64,000 bases of DNA from Mycolicibacterium wolinskyi (GCF_002101965.1 NZ_LQQA01000017.1:62001-126000), one strand, 5' to 3'. Shown: positions 46,884 through 57,724, counted from the first letter of the stretch. Program-made: numbers and translations. The notes: generated from the sequence alone by a model not told the origin.

Positions 46884-48074
46884 CTACTCCGCCCGGTGTG
46901 CACCGCCGGGCAATTCCGGCGAAGGCGGAACCCCCAGCGACGGATTAACCGGTGCCGAACCGAGCGGCGGAGTGGGTTTGCGCGCTTCGGCCTCCGCCTT
47001 GGCGACCGCCTGTGCGATCTCCGGATCGGTGTCCGTGGAGAACCAGTCGGCGACCTCGTCGCTGTCGTCCTCCGGCTTGGGCAGATCCTCGTCCACCGGC
47101 GACGGCGTGTAGCGGAACACGCCGTCCTCGCCGGGCGCGCCCAGCAGCTTGGTGAACCCCTGCAGCGCAGCTCCGAAATCGCTTGGCACCAGCCACACTT
47201 TGTTGGCCTCGCCCTTGGCCATCTGCGGAAGCGTCTGAAGGTACTGGTAGGCCAGCATCTCCGGGGTGGGCCGGCCGGCCTTGATGGCCGCGAACGTCTT
47301 CTCGATGGCCTTGGCCTGGCCCTGCGCCTGCAGATATTGGGCAGCGCGCTCGCCCTGCGCCCGCAACATGCGCGACTGGCGGTCGGCCTCGGCGGCGAGA
47401 ATCGCGGCCTGCTTGGCACCTTCCGCGGCGAGGATCTGCGACTGCTTCTGGCCCTCGGCCTGCTTGATCGACGACTCGCGCACACCTTCCGCGGTCAGGA
47501 TCATCGCGCGCTTCTCGCGGTCGGCCTTCATCTGCTTCTCCATCGATTCCTGGATCGACGGCGGCGGATCGATGGCCCGCAGTTCCACGCGAGCAACCCG
47601 CAGACCCCATCGCCCGGTCGCCTCGTCGAGCACACCGCGCAGCTGGCCGTTGATCTGGTCGCGCGACGTCAGGGTCTGCTCGAGCGTCATACCGCCGACC
47701 ACGTTGCGCAGTGTGGTGGTGGTGAGCTGCTCGACGCCCACGATGTAGTTGCTGATCTGGTACACGGCCGCTTGCGGATTGGTCACCTGGAAGTAGACGA
47801 CCGTGTCGATGTTGACCGTCAGGTTGTCCTCGGTGATCACCGGTTGCGGCGGGAACGACACCACGCGCTCACGCAGGTCCACCCGGGCCCTGATCTTGTC
47901 GATGAACGGCACGAGCAGCGTCAACTGGCCCGACACGGTTTTGCTGTACCGGCCCAGTCGCTCGATCACCGCCGCCTCGGCCTGGGGAATGAGCGCGACC
48001 GACTTGGCCACGATGATGATCGCGAACACCACGAGCACGATCAGCAAGACCAGGCCCGCTACTGCACCTTCCAT
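46884..48074 (-). CDS. SPFH/band-7 membrane scaffold protein (Rv1488-like)
   Basis: A 396-residue stomatin/flotillin-family protein. N-terminal anchor (VAGLVLLIVLVVFAIIIVAK), then the SPFH domain: IPQAEAAVIERLGRYSKTVS, ERVVSFPPQPVITEDNLTVN and RVELRAIDPPPSIQESMEKQ. A long Ala/Glu-rich coiled coil follows (EGQKQSQILAAEGAKQAAIL), then a proline-rich C-terminus. It lies 18 bases downstream of the NfeD-like gene; SPFH plus NfeD pairs form membrane-organising complexes in many bacteria. Confidence 0.92.
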   Translation of the reverse strand: MEGAVAGLVLLIVLVVFAIIIVAKSVALIPQAEAAVIERLGRYSKTVSGQLTLLVPFIDKIRARVDLRERVVSFPPQPVITEDNLTVNIDTVVYFQVTNPQAAVYQISNYIVGVEQLTTTTLRNVVGGMTLEQTLTSRDQINGQLRGVLDEATGRWGLRVARVELRAIDPPPSIQESMEKQMKADREKRAMILTAEGVRESSIKQAEGQKQSQILAAEGAKQAAILAAEADRQSRMLRAQGERAAQYLQAQGQAKAIEKTFAAIKAGRPTPEMLAYQYLQTLPQMAKGEANKVWLVPSDFGAALQGFTKLLGAPGEDGVFRYTPSPVDEDLPKPEDDSDEVADWFSTDTDPEIAQAVAKAEAEARKPTPPLGSAPVNPSLGVPPSPELPGGAHRAE

Positions 48075-48092
48075 GGGGATTCCCTCCTGAGG

Positions 48093-48527
48093 TCAAAGCG
48101 TCTTGAAGACAACCGCGGTCGCGCCGTCGATCCGGACCACCGTCACCTGGTCACCCGGTTCGTACACATCGTGGTCGTTGAGCGGCCGGGCGGTCCAGAT
48201 CTCACCGTCGAGCTTGACCTGACCCTCGTGCTGCGCAACCCGATCGAGCACCAGAGCGGATTTGCCCTCAAGTGCTTTCACCGGCTCCGGCAGCCCCTTA
48301 CCTGCCTCGAACCGCCGCCGCAGCGCCGGACGGACCAGCACCAGCAGCAACACCGAAACCACCAGGAACACCAGGCCGTCCGCCCAGATCGGCCAATCCA
48401 GAAGCCAGCTCGAACCGGTCGCCGCCAATGCGCCGCCCGCCAGCATCAGCAGGAACATGTCGCCGGTCAGCGCTTCAGCCCCGGCGAGCACCAGCGCCAG
48501 GATGAGCCAGATCAGCGGAACGGGCAT
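48093..48527 (-). CDS. NfeD-like membrane protein (Rv1487-like)
   Basis: A 144-residue protein with two to three N-terminal spans (PLIWLILALVLAGAEALTGD; GLVFLVVSVLLLVLVRPAL) and a C-terminal OB-fold (ALVLDRVAQHEGQVKLDGEI, YEPGDQVTVVRIDGATAVVF) as in the short NfeD1b proteins that partner SPFH proteins. First of the two-gene nfeD-SPFH unit. The adjacent gene at 48585 is divergent. Confidence 0.9.
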   Translation of the reverse strand: MPVPLIWLILALVLAGAEALTGDMFLLMLAGGALAATGSSWLLDWPIWADGLVFLVVSVLLLVLVRPALRRRFEAGKGLPEPVKALEGKSALVLDRVAQHEGQVKLDGEIWTARPLNDHDVYEPGDQVTVVRIDGATAVVFKTL

Positions 48528-48584
48528 GCGCCCACCCTAGCGAATCCGGCCTGATCGGCGGCCGACAATTACACTGCGAGCATC

Positions 48585-49442
48585 ATGTGGTGTCCAAGTG
48601 CAACGCTGTCGATGTGGGTCAACGCCTGGCTCGCGGGTGCCGCCGCGCCTGACGATGTTCTGGATGCGTTATCGCAATGGGCGCCAACGCATTCTGTGAC
48701 CGCCTACGATTCCGGTGCGGCCGCCCGCACGGGTTTGCCGTGGCCCGAACTGGAGGACTCCGGTTCGGTGTCGCTGCTGCAGACGCTGCGCACCGCCGTG
48801 GGCGGCGGCACGTCGATGCCCGCGATCACGGTTGCCCAGCCGGTTCCCGGCGACGTGCGCGGCCTGCCCGCGGGTACGCAGTTCCAGCGGGACGCACTCG
48901 CGGTCGGGGAAGCCGTGATGGTGACCCACGACGAACTCGACGGGGTCGGGCTCGTACCGGAATTCGAGTATTTCGAACTCGACGACGTGGAGATGGCGTC
49001 GGCGTTCGAACCCGAACCGCGGGCGCTGTCGTGGACGGTGTATTCCGTTCCGACGATGCCCGTCGCGGAGTACTTCGACCTCGGCGAGGCCGAGTACGAG
49101 TTGCGCGCGGCCGTCCGCTCGGCTGCCGAAACCCTCGGTGCACTACGCGCGGGCGTCGGAATCGACGTCGAGGATCCACGCGGGATGGTCGAGCAGATCC
49201 TGGAGGCCAACCGCCTGCACCGCATCCCGGACCACGCACCCACGCGGGCGGTCCGCGTGCTGGAGACCGCGGCGCACGTCGACGCGATCATCGCGGTGAG
49301 CTCGGGGTTGATGCCGATCGGGCTGCAGAGCTCGTCGGAGGTGCAGATCGCCGGCGACGCGTTGCGGCCGCTGGCACTTGTGGTGCGCTCGGCACGGCTG
49401 GCCGCCCTCAACGCGATACTGCGGTCGGCCTGGCGCGACTAG
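48585..49442 (+). CDS. Conserved mycobacterial protein (Rv1486c-like), function unknown
   Basis: A 285-residue, acidic, soluble protein without a signal peptide. WVNAWLAGAAAPDDVLDALS and PVAEYFDLGEAEYELRAAVR are conserved-looking segments, and the C-terminal half is helical (MVEQILEANRLHRIPDHAPT). It is the positional counterpart of Rv1486c between the nfeD-SPFH pair and hemH. No catalytic motif is recognised. Convergent with hemH across a 9-base gap. Confidence 0.82.
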   Translation: MWCPSATLSMWVNAWLAGAAAPDDVLDALSQWAPTHSVTAYDSGAAARTGLPWPELEDSGSVSLLQTLRTAVGGGTSMPAITVAQPVPGDVRGLPAGTQFQRDALAVGEAVMVTHDELDGVGLVPEFEYFELDDVEMASAFEPEPRALSWTVYSVPTMPVAEYFDLGEAEYELRAAVRSAAETLGALRAGVGIDVEDPRGMVEQILEANRLHRIPDHAPTRAVRVLETAAHVDAIIAVSSGLMPIGLQSSSEVQIAGDALRPLALVVRSARLAALNAILRSAWRD

Positions 49443-49451
49443 GGCGCCGAG

Positions 49452-50480
49452 CTAGGCCGGACCGCCGCAGCACTGCGGCGCGCAAGGCGCCCCGTTCACA
49501 CTGAATCCGTAGCCCGGCACCGGGTTTGGGTCAACTACCCGCTGCGGCTCGGCACCGCTGCGGAGTTCGTCGATGAGTCCAGCCGCCAACCGGGCGAACC
49601 GCGGATCGGCGTTCGGAGTGGCGGCCCGCACGAATGCGATACCCGCCGCTTCGGCCTGCAACCGCAGTTCGTAGTCGAGGTCCCACACCACCTCGATATG
49701 GTCGGCGACAAAGCCGATCGGGCACACGATGACCGCCCGGGTCCCCCGCTCGCCCAACGCGCTCAGGTGATCGGCGACGTCGGGCTCCAGCCATGGGATG
49801 ATCGGCGGGCCCGATCGGGACTGCCACACCTGGTCGTACTCCTCGAAGCCCGCCGCGGCCGCCACCAACCGGGTGGCATAGCCCACCTGCCGGCTGTACA
49901 GCCGCGGGCCGTGCCGCTCGTCGGCGGCGATCGGGATCGAGTGCGCGGTGAACACCAACCGGGCCTCGTCGCGCAGATCGTCCGGCAGTGACCGCGCGGC
50001 GGCGCCGATCGCGTCGGCGAACATCTCCACCAGGAGCGGGTGGTCGAAGTACTGCCTCAGCTTGACCAGTTCGGGGGCGCCGTCGCCGACCGCTGCGCGG
50101 GCCCTTGCGATGTCCTCGACGTACTGCTTGCAGCTCGAGTAGCCGCCCCAGGCCGATGTGGTGAAAACGGCCGCCCGCCGGATTCCGTTGTCCCGCATGG
50201 CCGCAACGGTGTCCTCGACATACGGGTCCCAGTTGCGGTTGCCGAAGTAGACGGGCAGGTCGGGAACCTGCAGGCGCAGTTGCTCGATCAGCGCGCGGTT
50301 GATGCCGTTGATCGGGGAAACCCCGCCGAAGTGCAGATAGTGTTCGGCCACCTCGGCAAGTCGTTCCGTCGAGATGCCCCGGCCGCGCGTGACGTTCTCG
50401 AGGAACGGCATCACCTGCTCGGGGCCCTCCGGACCGCCGAAGGACAACAGCAGAACGGCATCAAAGGTGGAGCAGTCCAT
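49452..50480 (-). CDS. hemH: Ferrochelatase (coproporphyrin type)
   Basis: A 342-residue enzyme that inserts Fe(II) into a porphyrin; actinobacterial members act in the coproporphyrin-dependent pathway (CpfC). FDAVLLLSFGGPEGPE at the N-terminus, YLHFGGVSPINGINRALIEQ and FTAHSIPIAADERHG (active-site histidine) are diagnostic. The C-terminus ends CAPQCCGG, three cysteines that with an upstream cysteine (Cys117 is a candidate) would hold the [2Fe-2S] cluster known in mycobacterial ferrochelatase. It starts 18 bases after the inhA stop, likely part of the fabG1-inhA-hemH transcript. Confidence 0.95.
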   Translation of the reverse strand: MDCSTFDAVLLLSFGGPEGPEQVMPFLENVTRGRGISTERLAEVAEHYLHFGGVSPINGINRALIEQLRLQVPDLPVYFGNRNWDPYVEDTVAAMRDNGIRRAAVFTTSAWGGYSSCKQYVEDIARARAAVGDGAPELVKLRQYFDHPLLVEMFADAIGAAARSLPDDLRDEARLVFTAHSIPIAADERHGPRLYSRQVGYATRLVAAAAGFEEYDQVWQSRSGPPIIPWLEPDVADHLSALGERGTRAVIVCPIGFVADHIEVVWDLDYELRLQAEAAGIAFVRAATPNADPRFARLAAGLIDELRSGAEPQRVVDPNPVPGYGFSVNGAPCAPQCCGGPA

Positions 50481-50498
50481 TCCTTGTCGCCTGTCGCC

Positions 50499-51308
50499 CT
50501 AGAGCAGCTGCGTGCTGGCGCCGCCGTCGGCGTAGATGACCGTGCCGGTCGTGGCGGGCAGCCAGTCGGACAGCAGGGCGCACACGGTCTTGGCGACCGG
50601 CGTCGGGTCCTTCATGTTCCAGCCGAGCGGGGCACGCTGATCCCAGCCCTCCTCGAGCAGCTGCATCTGCGCCCCGGCCTCGTCACCGAGCGCACCGCCC
50701 ACGATCGCGCTCATCGCCAGCGTCCGGATCGGCCCGGCCGCAACGAGATTCGACCGAACGCCGACCTTGCCCGCCTCACGTGCGACGAACCGGTTGACCG
50801 ATTCGAGGGCGCTCTTGGCCACCGTCATCCAGTTGTAGGCAGGCATCGCGCGCGTCGGGTCGAAGTCCATGCCGACGATGCCGCCGCCCGGGTTCATGAT
50901 CGGCAGCACGGCCTTGGCCAGCGAGGCGTACGAATACGCCGAGATGTGGATGCCCTTGGCGACGTCCTCATAGGGCGCGTCGAAGAACGGGTTGACGCCC
51001 ATGCCGGTCTGCGGCATGAAGCCGATCGAGTGCACGACGCCGTCGATCTTGTTGCCCTCGCCGATCACCTCGGTGATGCGGTCGGCCAGCGTCGCCAGGT
51101 GCTCCTCGTTCTGCACGTCGAGCTCCAGCAGCGGGGCCTTCTCGGGCAGCCGGTCGGCGATGCGCTGGATGAGCTTCATCCGGTCGAAGCCGGTCAGCAC
51201 CAGTTCGGCGCCGGCCTCCTGCGCGACCTTGGCGATGTGGAACGCGATCGAGGAATCGGTGATGATCCCCGTGACAAGGATGCGCTTGCCTTCTAGAAAG
51301 CCTGCCAT
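50499..51308 (-). CDS. inhA: NADH-dependent enoyl-ACP reductase
   Basis: A 269-residue FAS-II enzyme that reduces trans-2-enoyl-ACP in mycolic acid synthesis and is the isoniazid/ethionamide target. The SDR dinucleotide loop is TGIITDSSIAFHIA; the catalytic Tyr is in PAYNWMTVAKSAL. Positions where resistance changes are known keep the wild-type residues: Ile21 and Ser94 (VVHSIGF). The length is identical to M. tuberculosis InhA. It follows fabG1 by 19 bases. Confidence 0.97.
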   Translation of the reverse strand: MAGFLEGKRILVTGIITDSSIAFHIAKVAQEAGAELVLTGFDRMKLIQRIADRLPEKAPLLELDVQNEEHLATLADRITEVIGEGNKIDGVVHSIGFMPQTGMGVNPFFDAPYEDVAKGIHISAYSYASLAKAVLPIMNPGGGIVGMDFDPTRAMPAYNWMTVAKSALESVNRFVAREAGKVGVRSNLVAAGPIRTLAMSAIVGGALGDEAGAQMQLLEEGWDQRAPLGWNMKDPTPVAKTVCALLSDWLPATTGTVIYADGGASTQLL

Positions 51309-51327
51309 GTGAAAGTCCTTCTCTCTC

Positions 51328-52095
51328 TTAGTGGCCCATGCCCATGCCGCCGTCGACCGGGATGACCGCGCCGGCGATGTAGCTCGCGTCCTCCGACGCG
51401 AGGAAGCTGACCGCGCCCGCGACCTCCTCGGCAGTGCCCACCCGCTTGGCCGGGATGAACTCCAGGGCGCCCGCCTGGATCCGCTCGTCGAGCGCGCGGG
51501 TCATTTCGGTGTCGATGTAGCCCGGTGCCACGACGTTGGCGGTGACCCCCGCCTTGGACAGTTCGCGCGAGATCGAGCGGGCCATGCCGATCAGGCCTGC
51601 CTTCGCCGCCGCATAGTTGGCCTGGTTGCCGATGCCCCACATGCCCGACACCGAACCGATGAAGATGATCCGGCCGAAGCGCTTGCGCTGCATGCTGCGC
51701 GACGCGCGCTGGGCCACCCGGAACGCTCCGGTGAGGTTGGCGTCGATGACGTCGGTGAACCGGTCCTCGGTCATCCGCATGAGGAATGCGTCTTTGGAGA
51801 TGCCTGCGTTGGACACCAACACCTCGACCGGACCCTGGTGCTCTTCGACCTCCTTGAACGCACGGTCGACGGCCTCGTTGTCGGTGACGTCACACACGAC
51901 GCCGAACAACCCCTCGGGTGCCCCGGATCCGCGGTGCGTCACGGCCACCTTGTGGCCGTCGGCGGCCAGCCGCTGCGCGATCGCCAGGCCGATACCCCGG
52001 TTTCCACCGGTGACCAGCACGGATCGTGATACGAAAGCGGGACGGCCCGCGGCGGATTCGCCCGCAGTCTCGGCTGGATTGTCGGTCACGGTAAT
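51328..52095 (-). CDS. fabG1: 3-oxoacyl-ACP reductase MabA
   Basis: A 255-residue NADPH-dependent SDR enzyme reducing beta-ketoacyl-ACP in FAS-II. TGGNRGIGLAIAQRLAADG is the cofactor loop and IGSVSG plus NYAAAKAG are the catalytic Ser and Tyr-Lys motifs. The start is unusual: an ATT codon at 52095 lies seven bases after GAGGAG (52103-52108) and reproduces the 255-residue M. smegmatis protein length. A GTG two codons later (52089) is the conventional alternative but its spacing to the ribosome-binding site is 13 bases; an ATG at 52122 has no good site. First gene of the fabG1-inhA-hemH operon. Confidence 0.92.
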   Translation of the reverse strand: MTVTDNPAETAGESAAGRPAFVSRSVLVTGGNRGIGLAIAQRLAADGHKVAVTHRGSGAPEGLFGVVCDVTDNEAVDRAFKEVEEHQGPVEVLVSNAGISKDAFLMRMTEDRFTDVIDANLTGAFRVAQRASRSMQRKRFGRIIFIGSVSGMWGIGNQANYAAAKAGLIGMARSISRELSKAGVTANVVAPGYIDTEMTRALDERIQAGALEFIPAKRVGTAEEVAGAVSFLASEDASYIAGAVIPVDGGMGMGH

Positions 52096-52276
52096 TTCTC
52101 TGCTCCTCGCGTCCGCAGTCATCACCGTCAACTTAACGTGCGGCCTGCGGTTCCCCGAAATCGACACCGGGGCGCGCTCGGCGTAGCTCGACCGTGCGGT
52201 TACGGCGTCGAGTGTGACGTAGTGGCAGGATCTACGCCGGAGACCCACCGCCTGCGCACACTCGGTCGGCTGCCAC

Positions 52277-53284
52277 CTATCCGGGCAACCGGCGGTTGAT
52301 CAGCAACGCCGCGACGCCGGCCAACGCGAGCACCAGCGCACCCAGGCGCAGCCAGCCCACACTGGCGTCACCCTTGATGGTTTCGTAGCCGATCTGCTGC
52401 TGCAACGACGTGAACACGGCCTTGAGCTGTTCGAGGCTCGACGCGGTGAACGCGTCACCACCCGACAGCTGCGCGATCTTCTTGAGCATGTCGTCGTCGA
52501 CCGGCACCGGCTGGCGCTGGTCGTTGATCTCGACGTAGCCGTACGGGGTGCCGAACGACACGGTCGAGATCGGCACACCCTGGTCATGGGCGGTCCGGGC
52601 GGCGGTGAACGCGCCCTTCGGGTTGTCCGGGTTGGACGGCACCGTTTCCTTGCCGTCCGACATGAGCACGATCCGGGCCGGCGGCGGTTCGTCGCCGCCG
52701 CCGATCACCGCACCGACGGTCGCGATCGCCTGCAACGCGGTGAAGATGCCCTCACCGGTGGCCGTGCGGTCGGCCAGCTGCAGCTTGTCGAGCCCGTTCT
52801 TGGTGGCCTCGCGGTTGGTCGTCGGCTGCACGAGCACGGTCGCGGTGCCGGCGTAGGCGATGAGTCCGAGGTTGATGCCCGGGGTCAGCTGATCGGCGAA
52901 CTGCTTGGCGGCCTCCTGCGCGGCGACCAGGCGGCTGGGTGAGACGTCGGTCGCGCGCATCGACTGCGACACGTCGATCACCAGCATCACCACGGCACGG
53001 TTGCGCGGAATCCGGACGTCGTTGGTGGGACCGGCCATCGCGATCGTGAACAGGACGAGCGACGACACCAGCAGGATCGCGGGCACATGGCGCCAGCGGG
53101 TCGGCTGCTTGGGCGCCACGCTCTCCAACAGCTCCATGTTGGCGAACCGCAGGATGCGCTGCTTGCGCGCACGCTGCACGGCGATGTAGAGCGCGACGAG
53201 GCCCGCGACCACGATGAGGAACAGGAACCACCATGCGTGCGCGAAGCCCGACAGGCTCATCGGACCGAGTAACGGTAAAGTCAT
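52277..53284 (-). CDS. VWA-domain membrane protein (Rv1481-like)
   Basis: A 335-residue protein with an N-terminal span (WFLFLIVVAGLVALYIAVQ) and a second near residue 65, a von Willebrand A domain with MIDAS motif DVSQSM (about residue 100), and a C-terminal span (LGALVLALAGVAALLI). The domain layout matches BatA-type partners of MoxR ATPases. Third gene of moxR-DUF58-VWA; the gap to the DUF58 gene is 49 bases. A role in assembling or activating envelope proteins is inferred from MoxR systems elsewhere. Confidence 0.9.
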   Translation of the reverse strand: MTLPLLGPMSLSGFAHAWWFLFLIVVAGLVALYIAVQRARKQRILRFANMELLESVAPKQPTRWRHVPAILLVSSLVLFTIAMAGPTNDVRIPRNRAVVMLVIDVSQSMRATDVSPSRLVAAQEAAKQFADQLTPGINLGLIAYAGTATVLVQPTTNREATKNGLDKLQLADRTATGEGIFTALQAIATVGAVIGGGDEPPPARIVLMSDGKETVPSNPDNPKGAFTAARTAHDQGVPISTVSFGTPYGYVEINDQRQPVPVDDDMLKKIAQLSGGDAFTASSLEQLKAVFTSLQQQIGYETIKGDASVGWLRLGALVLALAGVAALLINRRLPG

Positions 53285-53333
53285 GTGCTACTTGCCATTT
53301 CAGTTTCGTGTCCTCGACACCGGACGGACCGGC

Positions 53334-54274
53334 CTAGTGACCGGCCAGGGCGCCGCGCCTCCGGTTGGCAACGAACCGGACCACATCGGCGATCCAGTCC
53401 CGGTCGGTGCGCAGGGTGAGCAGTGGGGCGTCGCAGCGCCGCAGGGTGCGGGCCACCTCTTCACGGTGCGCGGCGGCGGCCTGTTCGAAATCGCTGCGCA
53501 GTTGCGCGTCGATAGTGAACTCCCGGGTCACCCCGGTTTCGGTGTCCTGCAGGATGACGTCGCCGACGTCGGGCAGCTCGACGTCACGCGGGTCGAGCAC
53601 CTCGATGCCCAGCACCTCGTGACGGCCCGCGATCGCCCGCAGCGGTCGCATCCAGTTGATAGGTCCAAGGAAGTCGCTGATGATCACCGCCATGCCGCGA
53701 CGGCGCTCGGGCCGGCGCAGTGCGTCGATCGCGGCGGCGAGATCACCCCGGACACCGGTGGGAGCCTTGGGCGTGGTGGCGATCGCACGCAACAGTTCCT
53801 GCTCGTGCACCCGGCCGCTCAGCGCCGGAACCCGGCGCATCGTGTCGCCGTTGGCGATGATCGCGCCGATCCGGTTGCCGCCACCGCTGTTGAGAAATGC
53901 GATCGCGGCGGCGGCCGCCACCGCCAGATCGCGCTTCTCGCAGCCGGTGGTGCCGAAGTCGAGGCTCGCCGACACGTCGACGACGAGCCAGGTCTCCAGC
54001 TCGCGGTCGGCGATCATCTGCCGCACGTGCGGCTGGGTGGTGCGTGCCGTCACCGACCAGTCCATCCGGCGCACGTCGTCGCCGGGCTGGTAGATCCGCG
54101 ACTCCCCCGGCTCGGACCCCGGGCCGGGTATCAGGCCGAGGTGATCGCCGTGCAGCACACCGTCGAGCTTGCGGCGCACCGTCAGCTCGAGCTTGCGCAG
54201 CGCCGCCGTCAGGGCGGGGTCACGGATCTCCCCGCGTTTGAGCGAAGGAAGGTCGACGGCGCGTCGGGAACTGG

Positions 54275-54278
<4 letters not shown>
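53334..54278 (-). CDS. DUF58 protein (Rv1480-like), MoxR partner
   Basis: A 314-residue cytoplasmic protein of the DUF58 family. The diagnostic block GDDVRRMDWSVTARTTQPHV is present near residue 85, followed by a VWA-like core with VDVSASLDFG. Starts at GTG 54278, overlapping the moxR stop by four bases (GTGA), so it is translationally coupled. In known systems DUF58, VWA and MoxR proteins act together as a chaperone for membrane or metal-dependent proteins. Confidence 0.9.
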
Positions 54279-55438
<1,160 letters not shown>

Positions 55439-55575
55439 CAACTTCCTCCCACGGTCGTGATCTGCAAAACGCTGGTCTTGCCGGTTGTACTCAGCCGGGC
55501 AATCAGGTGCCCGCAGTCAACTATTCCAGGCACCTCGGAATCCGTCGACGCTGGCCGGAACTGCTCAGCTTCCCC

Positions 55576-56268
55576 TCAGGATTCGATGATGCGGGCCGCG
55601 TAGGGCTGCAAACCCGATGTGCGCACCGGGCTCACCGTCACTTTGCCCGCGCTGCCGGATGCTTCGATCATCCGGCCACCGCCGAGGTACATCGCCACGT
55701 GCTGGCTGCCGCCCGGCCCCCAGAACAACAGGTCGCCGCGCTTGGCCTGGGCCACCGGGACTTTGCGGCCGGTGTTGTACTGATCGCCCGAGTACTTGGG
55801 GATCAACACGCCGACGCCCGCGTACGAGAACTGGGTGAAACCCGAGCAGTCGAAGCCCACCGTGTTGGCCCCGGAGTCGATGCCACGGCTCGGGCCGCTG
55901 GGCTTGCCGCCGCCCCACGAGTACGGCACGCCCATCTGCGTGCCGCCGCGCCGGATCACGTACTCGATGGCTTGTGGTCCTCGGACACTGCCGGCGGCAA
56001 CGCTCGTCGGTGCCTCGTTGACGAGTCCGAGACTGGCCAGGAACTTGCGCCCCAGCCCCATCGTGACCTCGGTGGCCTGCGCGGTCGCCTGCAACGACGC
56101 GTTGGCGATCGCCAGCGGGTCACCCGGCGCGCCCGCACTGATCAGCTTCGGCAGCGTGGGGTCCCATTGACCGTCGTCGGGCGCGGCGCCGGCCGGGGTC
56201 ACCAGTCCGATTCCCGCGACGGCGAGTGCCGCGATGACGGTCAGGCAACGTAAGACGAAGGAACGCAA
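55576..56268 (-). CDS. ripB: NlpC/P60 peptidoglycan endopeptidase RipB
   Basis: A 230-residue exported cell-wall hydrolase. Signal peptide: VLRCLTVIAALAVAGIGLVT to AGA-APD. The C-terminal NlpC/P60 domain has the catalytic cysteine in VGFDCSGFTQFSYAG, histidine in GSQHVAMYLGGG, and the preceding YSWGGGKPSGPSRGIDSG. Start is a TTG at 56268, ten bases after the ripA stop; no ATG is better placed. It cleaves D-Glu to meso-DAP bonds in stem peptides. Confidence 0.93.
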   Translation of the reverse strand: MRSFVLRCLTVIAALAVAGIGLVTPAGAAPDDGQWDPTLPKLISAGAPGDPLAIANASLQATAQATEVTMGLGRKFLASLGLVNEAPTSVAAGSVRGPQAIEYVIRRGGTQMGVPYSWGGGKPSGPSRGIDSGANTVGFDCSGFTQFSYAGVGVLIPKYSGDQYNTGRKVPVAQAKRGDLLFWGPGGSQHVAMYLGGGRMIEASGSAGKVTVSPVRTSGLQPYAARIIES

Positions 56269-56278
56269 GGTAATCCCA

Positions 56279-57724
56279 TCAGTATTCGATAAGCCGGGTC
56301 ACGTATGGCGTCATGCCGCTGGTGCGGACGGGCGAGATCTTGACGTGCGATCCGGTGTAGGGCGCCTCCAACATCTGCCCGTTGCCGAGGTACATCGCGA
56401 CGTGCTGACTGGCGTTCGGTCCGTAGAAGATCATGTCGCCGCGACGCATCTGTGACGACGGGACCTTCCGTCCGGCGTTGTACTGCGACCCGGAGTAGTG
56501 GTCGAGCTTGATGCCGACGCCGGCGAACATGTAGAGCATCAGGCCCGAGCAGTCGAAGCCGACGGTGCCTGCGCCCGAATCGATTCCGCGGCTGGGTCCG
56601 GCCGCGTTACCGCCGCCCCACGAATACGGCACACCCATCTGCGACATCCCGCGCCGGATCACGTACTCCATGGCCTGGCGCCCGTAGACCCGCGGGATCG
56701 CACCGTTGGTGAAGCCGCTCGGGGTCGGCAGGATGCCCAGCTTCTGCAGGAACGTCCGCCCCATGTTCGCGGTGACCTGAGCCGAGGTCTGCGAGATGCC
56801 GAGGATGGCATTGATGATCGCGATCGGGTCACCGCTGACAAACGCGCTGGGGATCGCGGGCAGCGTGGGATCCCATGCGGTGTCCCAGTTCTGGCCGGCC
56901 TGGACGGGCGCACCCGGTGCGCGGTCCCAGTCCCCCGCCGCGGCCTGCGGGGCGGGCTGGGGTGCGCGCGCCGGCGCACCAGACGCCGCCGAGACCGTGC
57001 GCACCTGGTCGAGCTGGCGTTGGGCCGCGGCCCGTTCGGCGGTCAACCGCTGCAGTTCACCCTGTTGCGCGCTGAACGTCTGCTGGGCCTGCTTGAGCGC
57101 CGACACCGCGGAGTCCTGGCTGGTTTGCGCGTCGATGGTCGCCTGGTCGGCTTTCTGCTTCGCCAGCCGGGCCGTCGACTCGCGGTTCACCTGCTCGGTG
57201 CGGGCACGCTGCAGATCCGCGATCACCTGGTCGGCACTGGCCGCCAGGGCCTGGCCGGTGGCGGCGGTGCTGACCATGTCGCCGGGATCCGCGGCCGTCA
57301 GGTACGAGCTCGACGGCCCGTTGACGTAGGTCGCCGCCGCGAACGTGTCGAACCGCTTCTGGGCGGCCTCGATCGCCGCATTCGCATCGGCGATGCCCTG
57401 CTGGCTCGCCTCCACCTCGCGTTGCGCGGCTGCCGCGCCGTCACGCGCGGTCTGCACATCGAGGATCGCTTTGTTGACGGTCTCCTGTTGCGTCTGGATC
57501 GCCGCGCCCAGCTCCTGCAACTTCTGATCGGCATTGGCGACGGCCGCGACCAAGGTCGCGAGGTCTGAACCACCGGGGTCGGCGACCGCTGGGCCACCGC
57601 CGGACAGCGCTGTCGCCAGCAGCATGCCGAGCGTCAGCGGCACCGCGAAGATCCGGGCATACAGACGGGACGGAGAGGTCCGATCTGCGCCGCGAGTGCG
57701 CGGTCCGCGAGCGGTGCGTCTCAT
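56279..57724 (-). CDS. ripA: NlpC/P60 peptidoglycan endopeptidase RipA
   Basis: A 481-residue septal hydrolase essential for daughter-cell separation. N-terminal signal/anchor (RIFAVPLTLGMLLATALSGG), then a long inhibitory coiled coil (residues about 50-240), a proline/alanine linker (APARAPQPAPQAAAG) and the catalytic NlpC/P60 domain with VGFDCSGLMLYMFAGVG and ASQHVAMYLGNG. ATG 57724 follows AGGAG by 11 bases; an in-frame TTG three codons upstream is possible. In M. tuberculosis RipA is activated by proteolysis of the coiled-coil region and works with RpfB. Confidence 0.95.
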   Translation of the reverse strand: MRRTARGPRTRGADRTSPSRLYARIFAVPLTLGMLLATALSGGGPAVADPGGSDLATLVAAVANADQKLQELGAAIQTQQETVNKAILDVQTARDGAAAAQREVEASQQGIADANAAIEAAQKRFDTFAAATYVNGPSSSYLTAADPGDMVSTAATGQALAASADQVIADLQRARTEQVNRESTARLAKQKADQATIDAQTSQDSAVSALKQAQQTFSAQQGELQRLTAERAAAQRQLDQVRTVSAASGAPARAPQPAPQAAAGDWDRAPGAPVQAGQNWDTAWDPTLPAIPSAFVSGDPIAIINAILGISQTSAQVTANMGRTFLQKLGILPTPSGFTNGAIPRVYGRQAMEYVIRRGMSQMGVPYSWGGGNAAGPSRGIDSGAGTVGFDCSGLMLYMFAGVGIKLDHYSGSQYNAGRKVPSSQMRRGDMIFYGPNASQHVAMYLGNGQMLEAPYTGSHVKISPVRTSGMTPYVTRLIEY

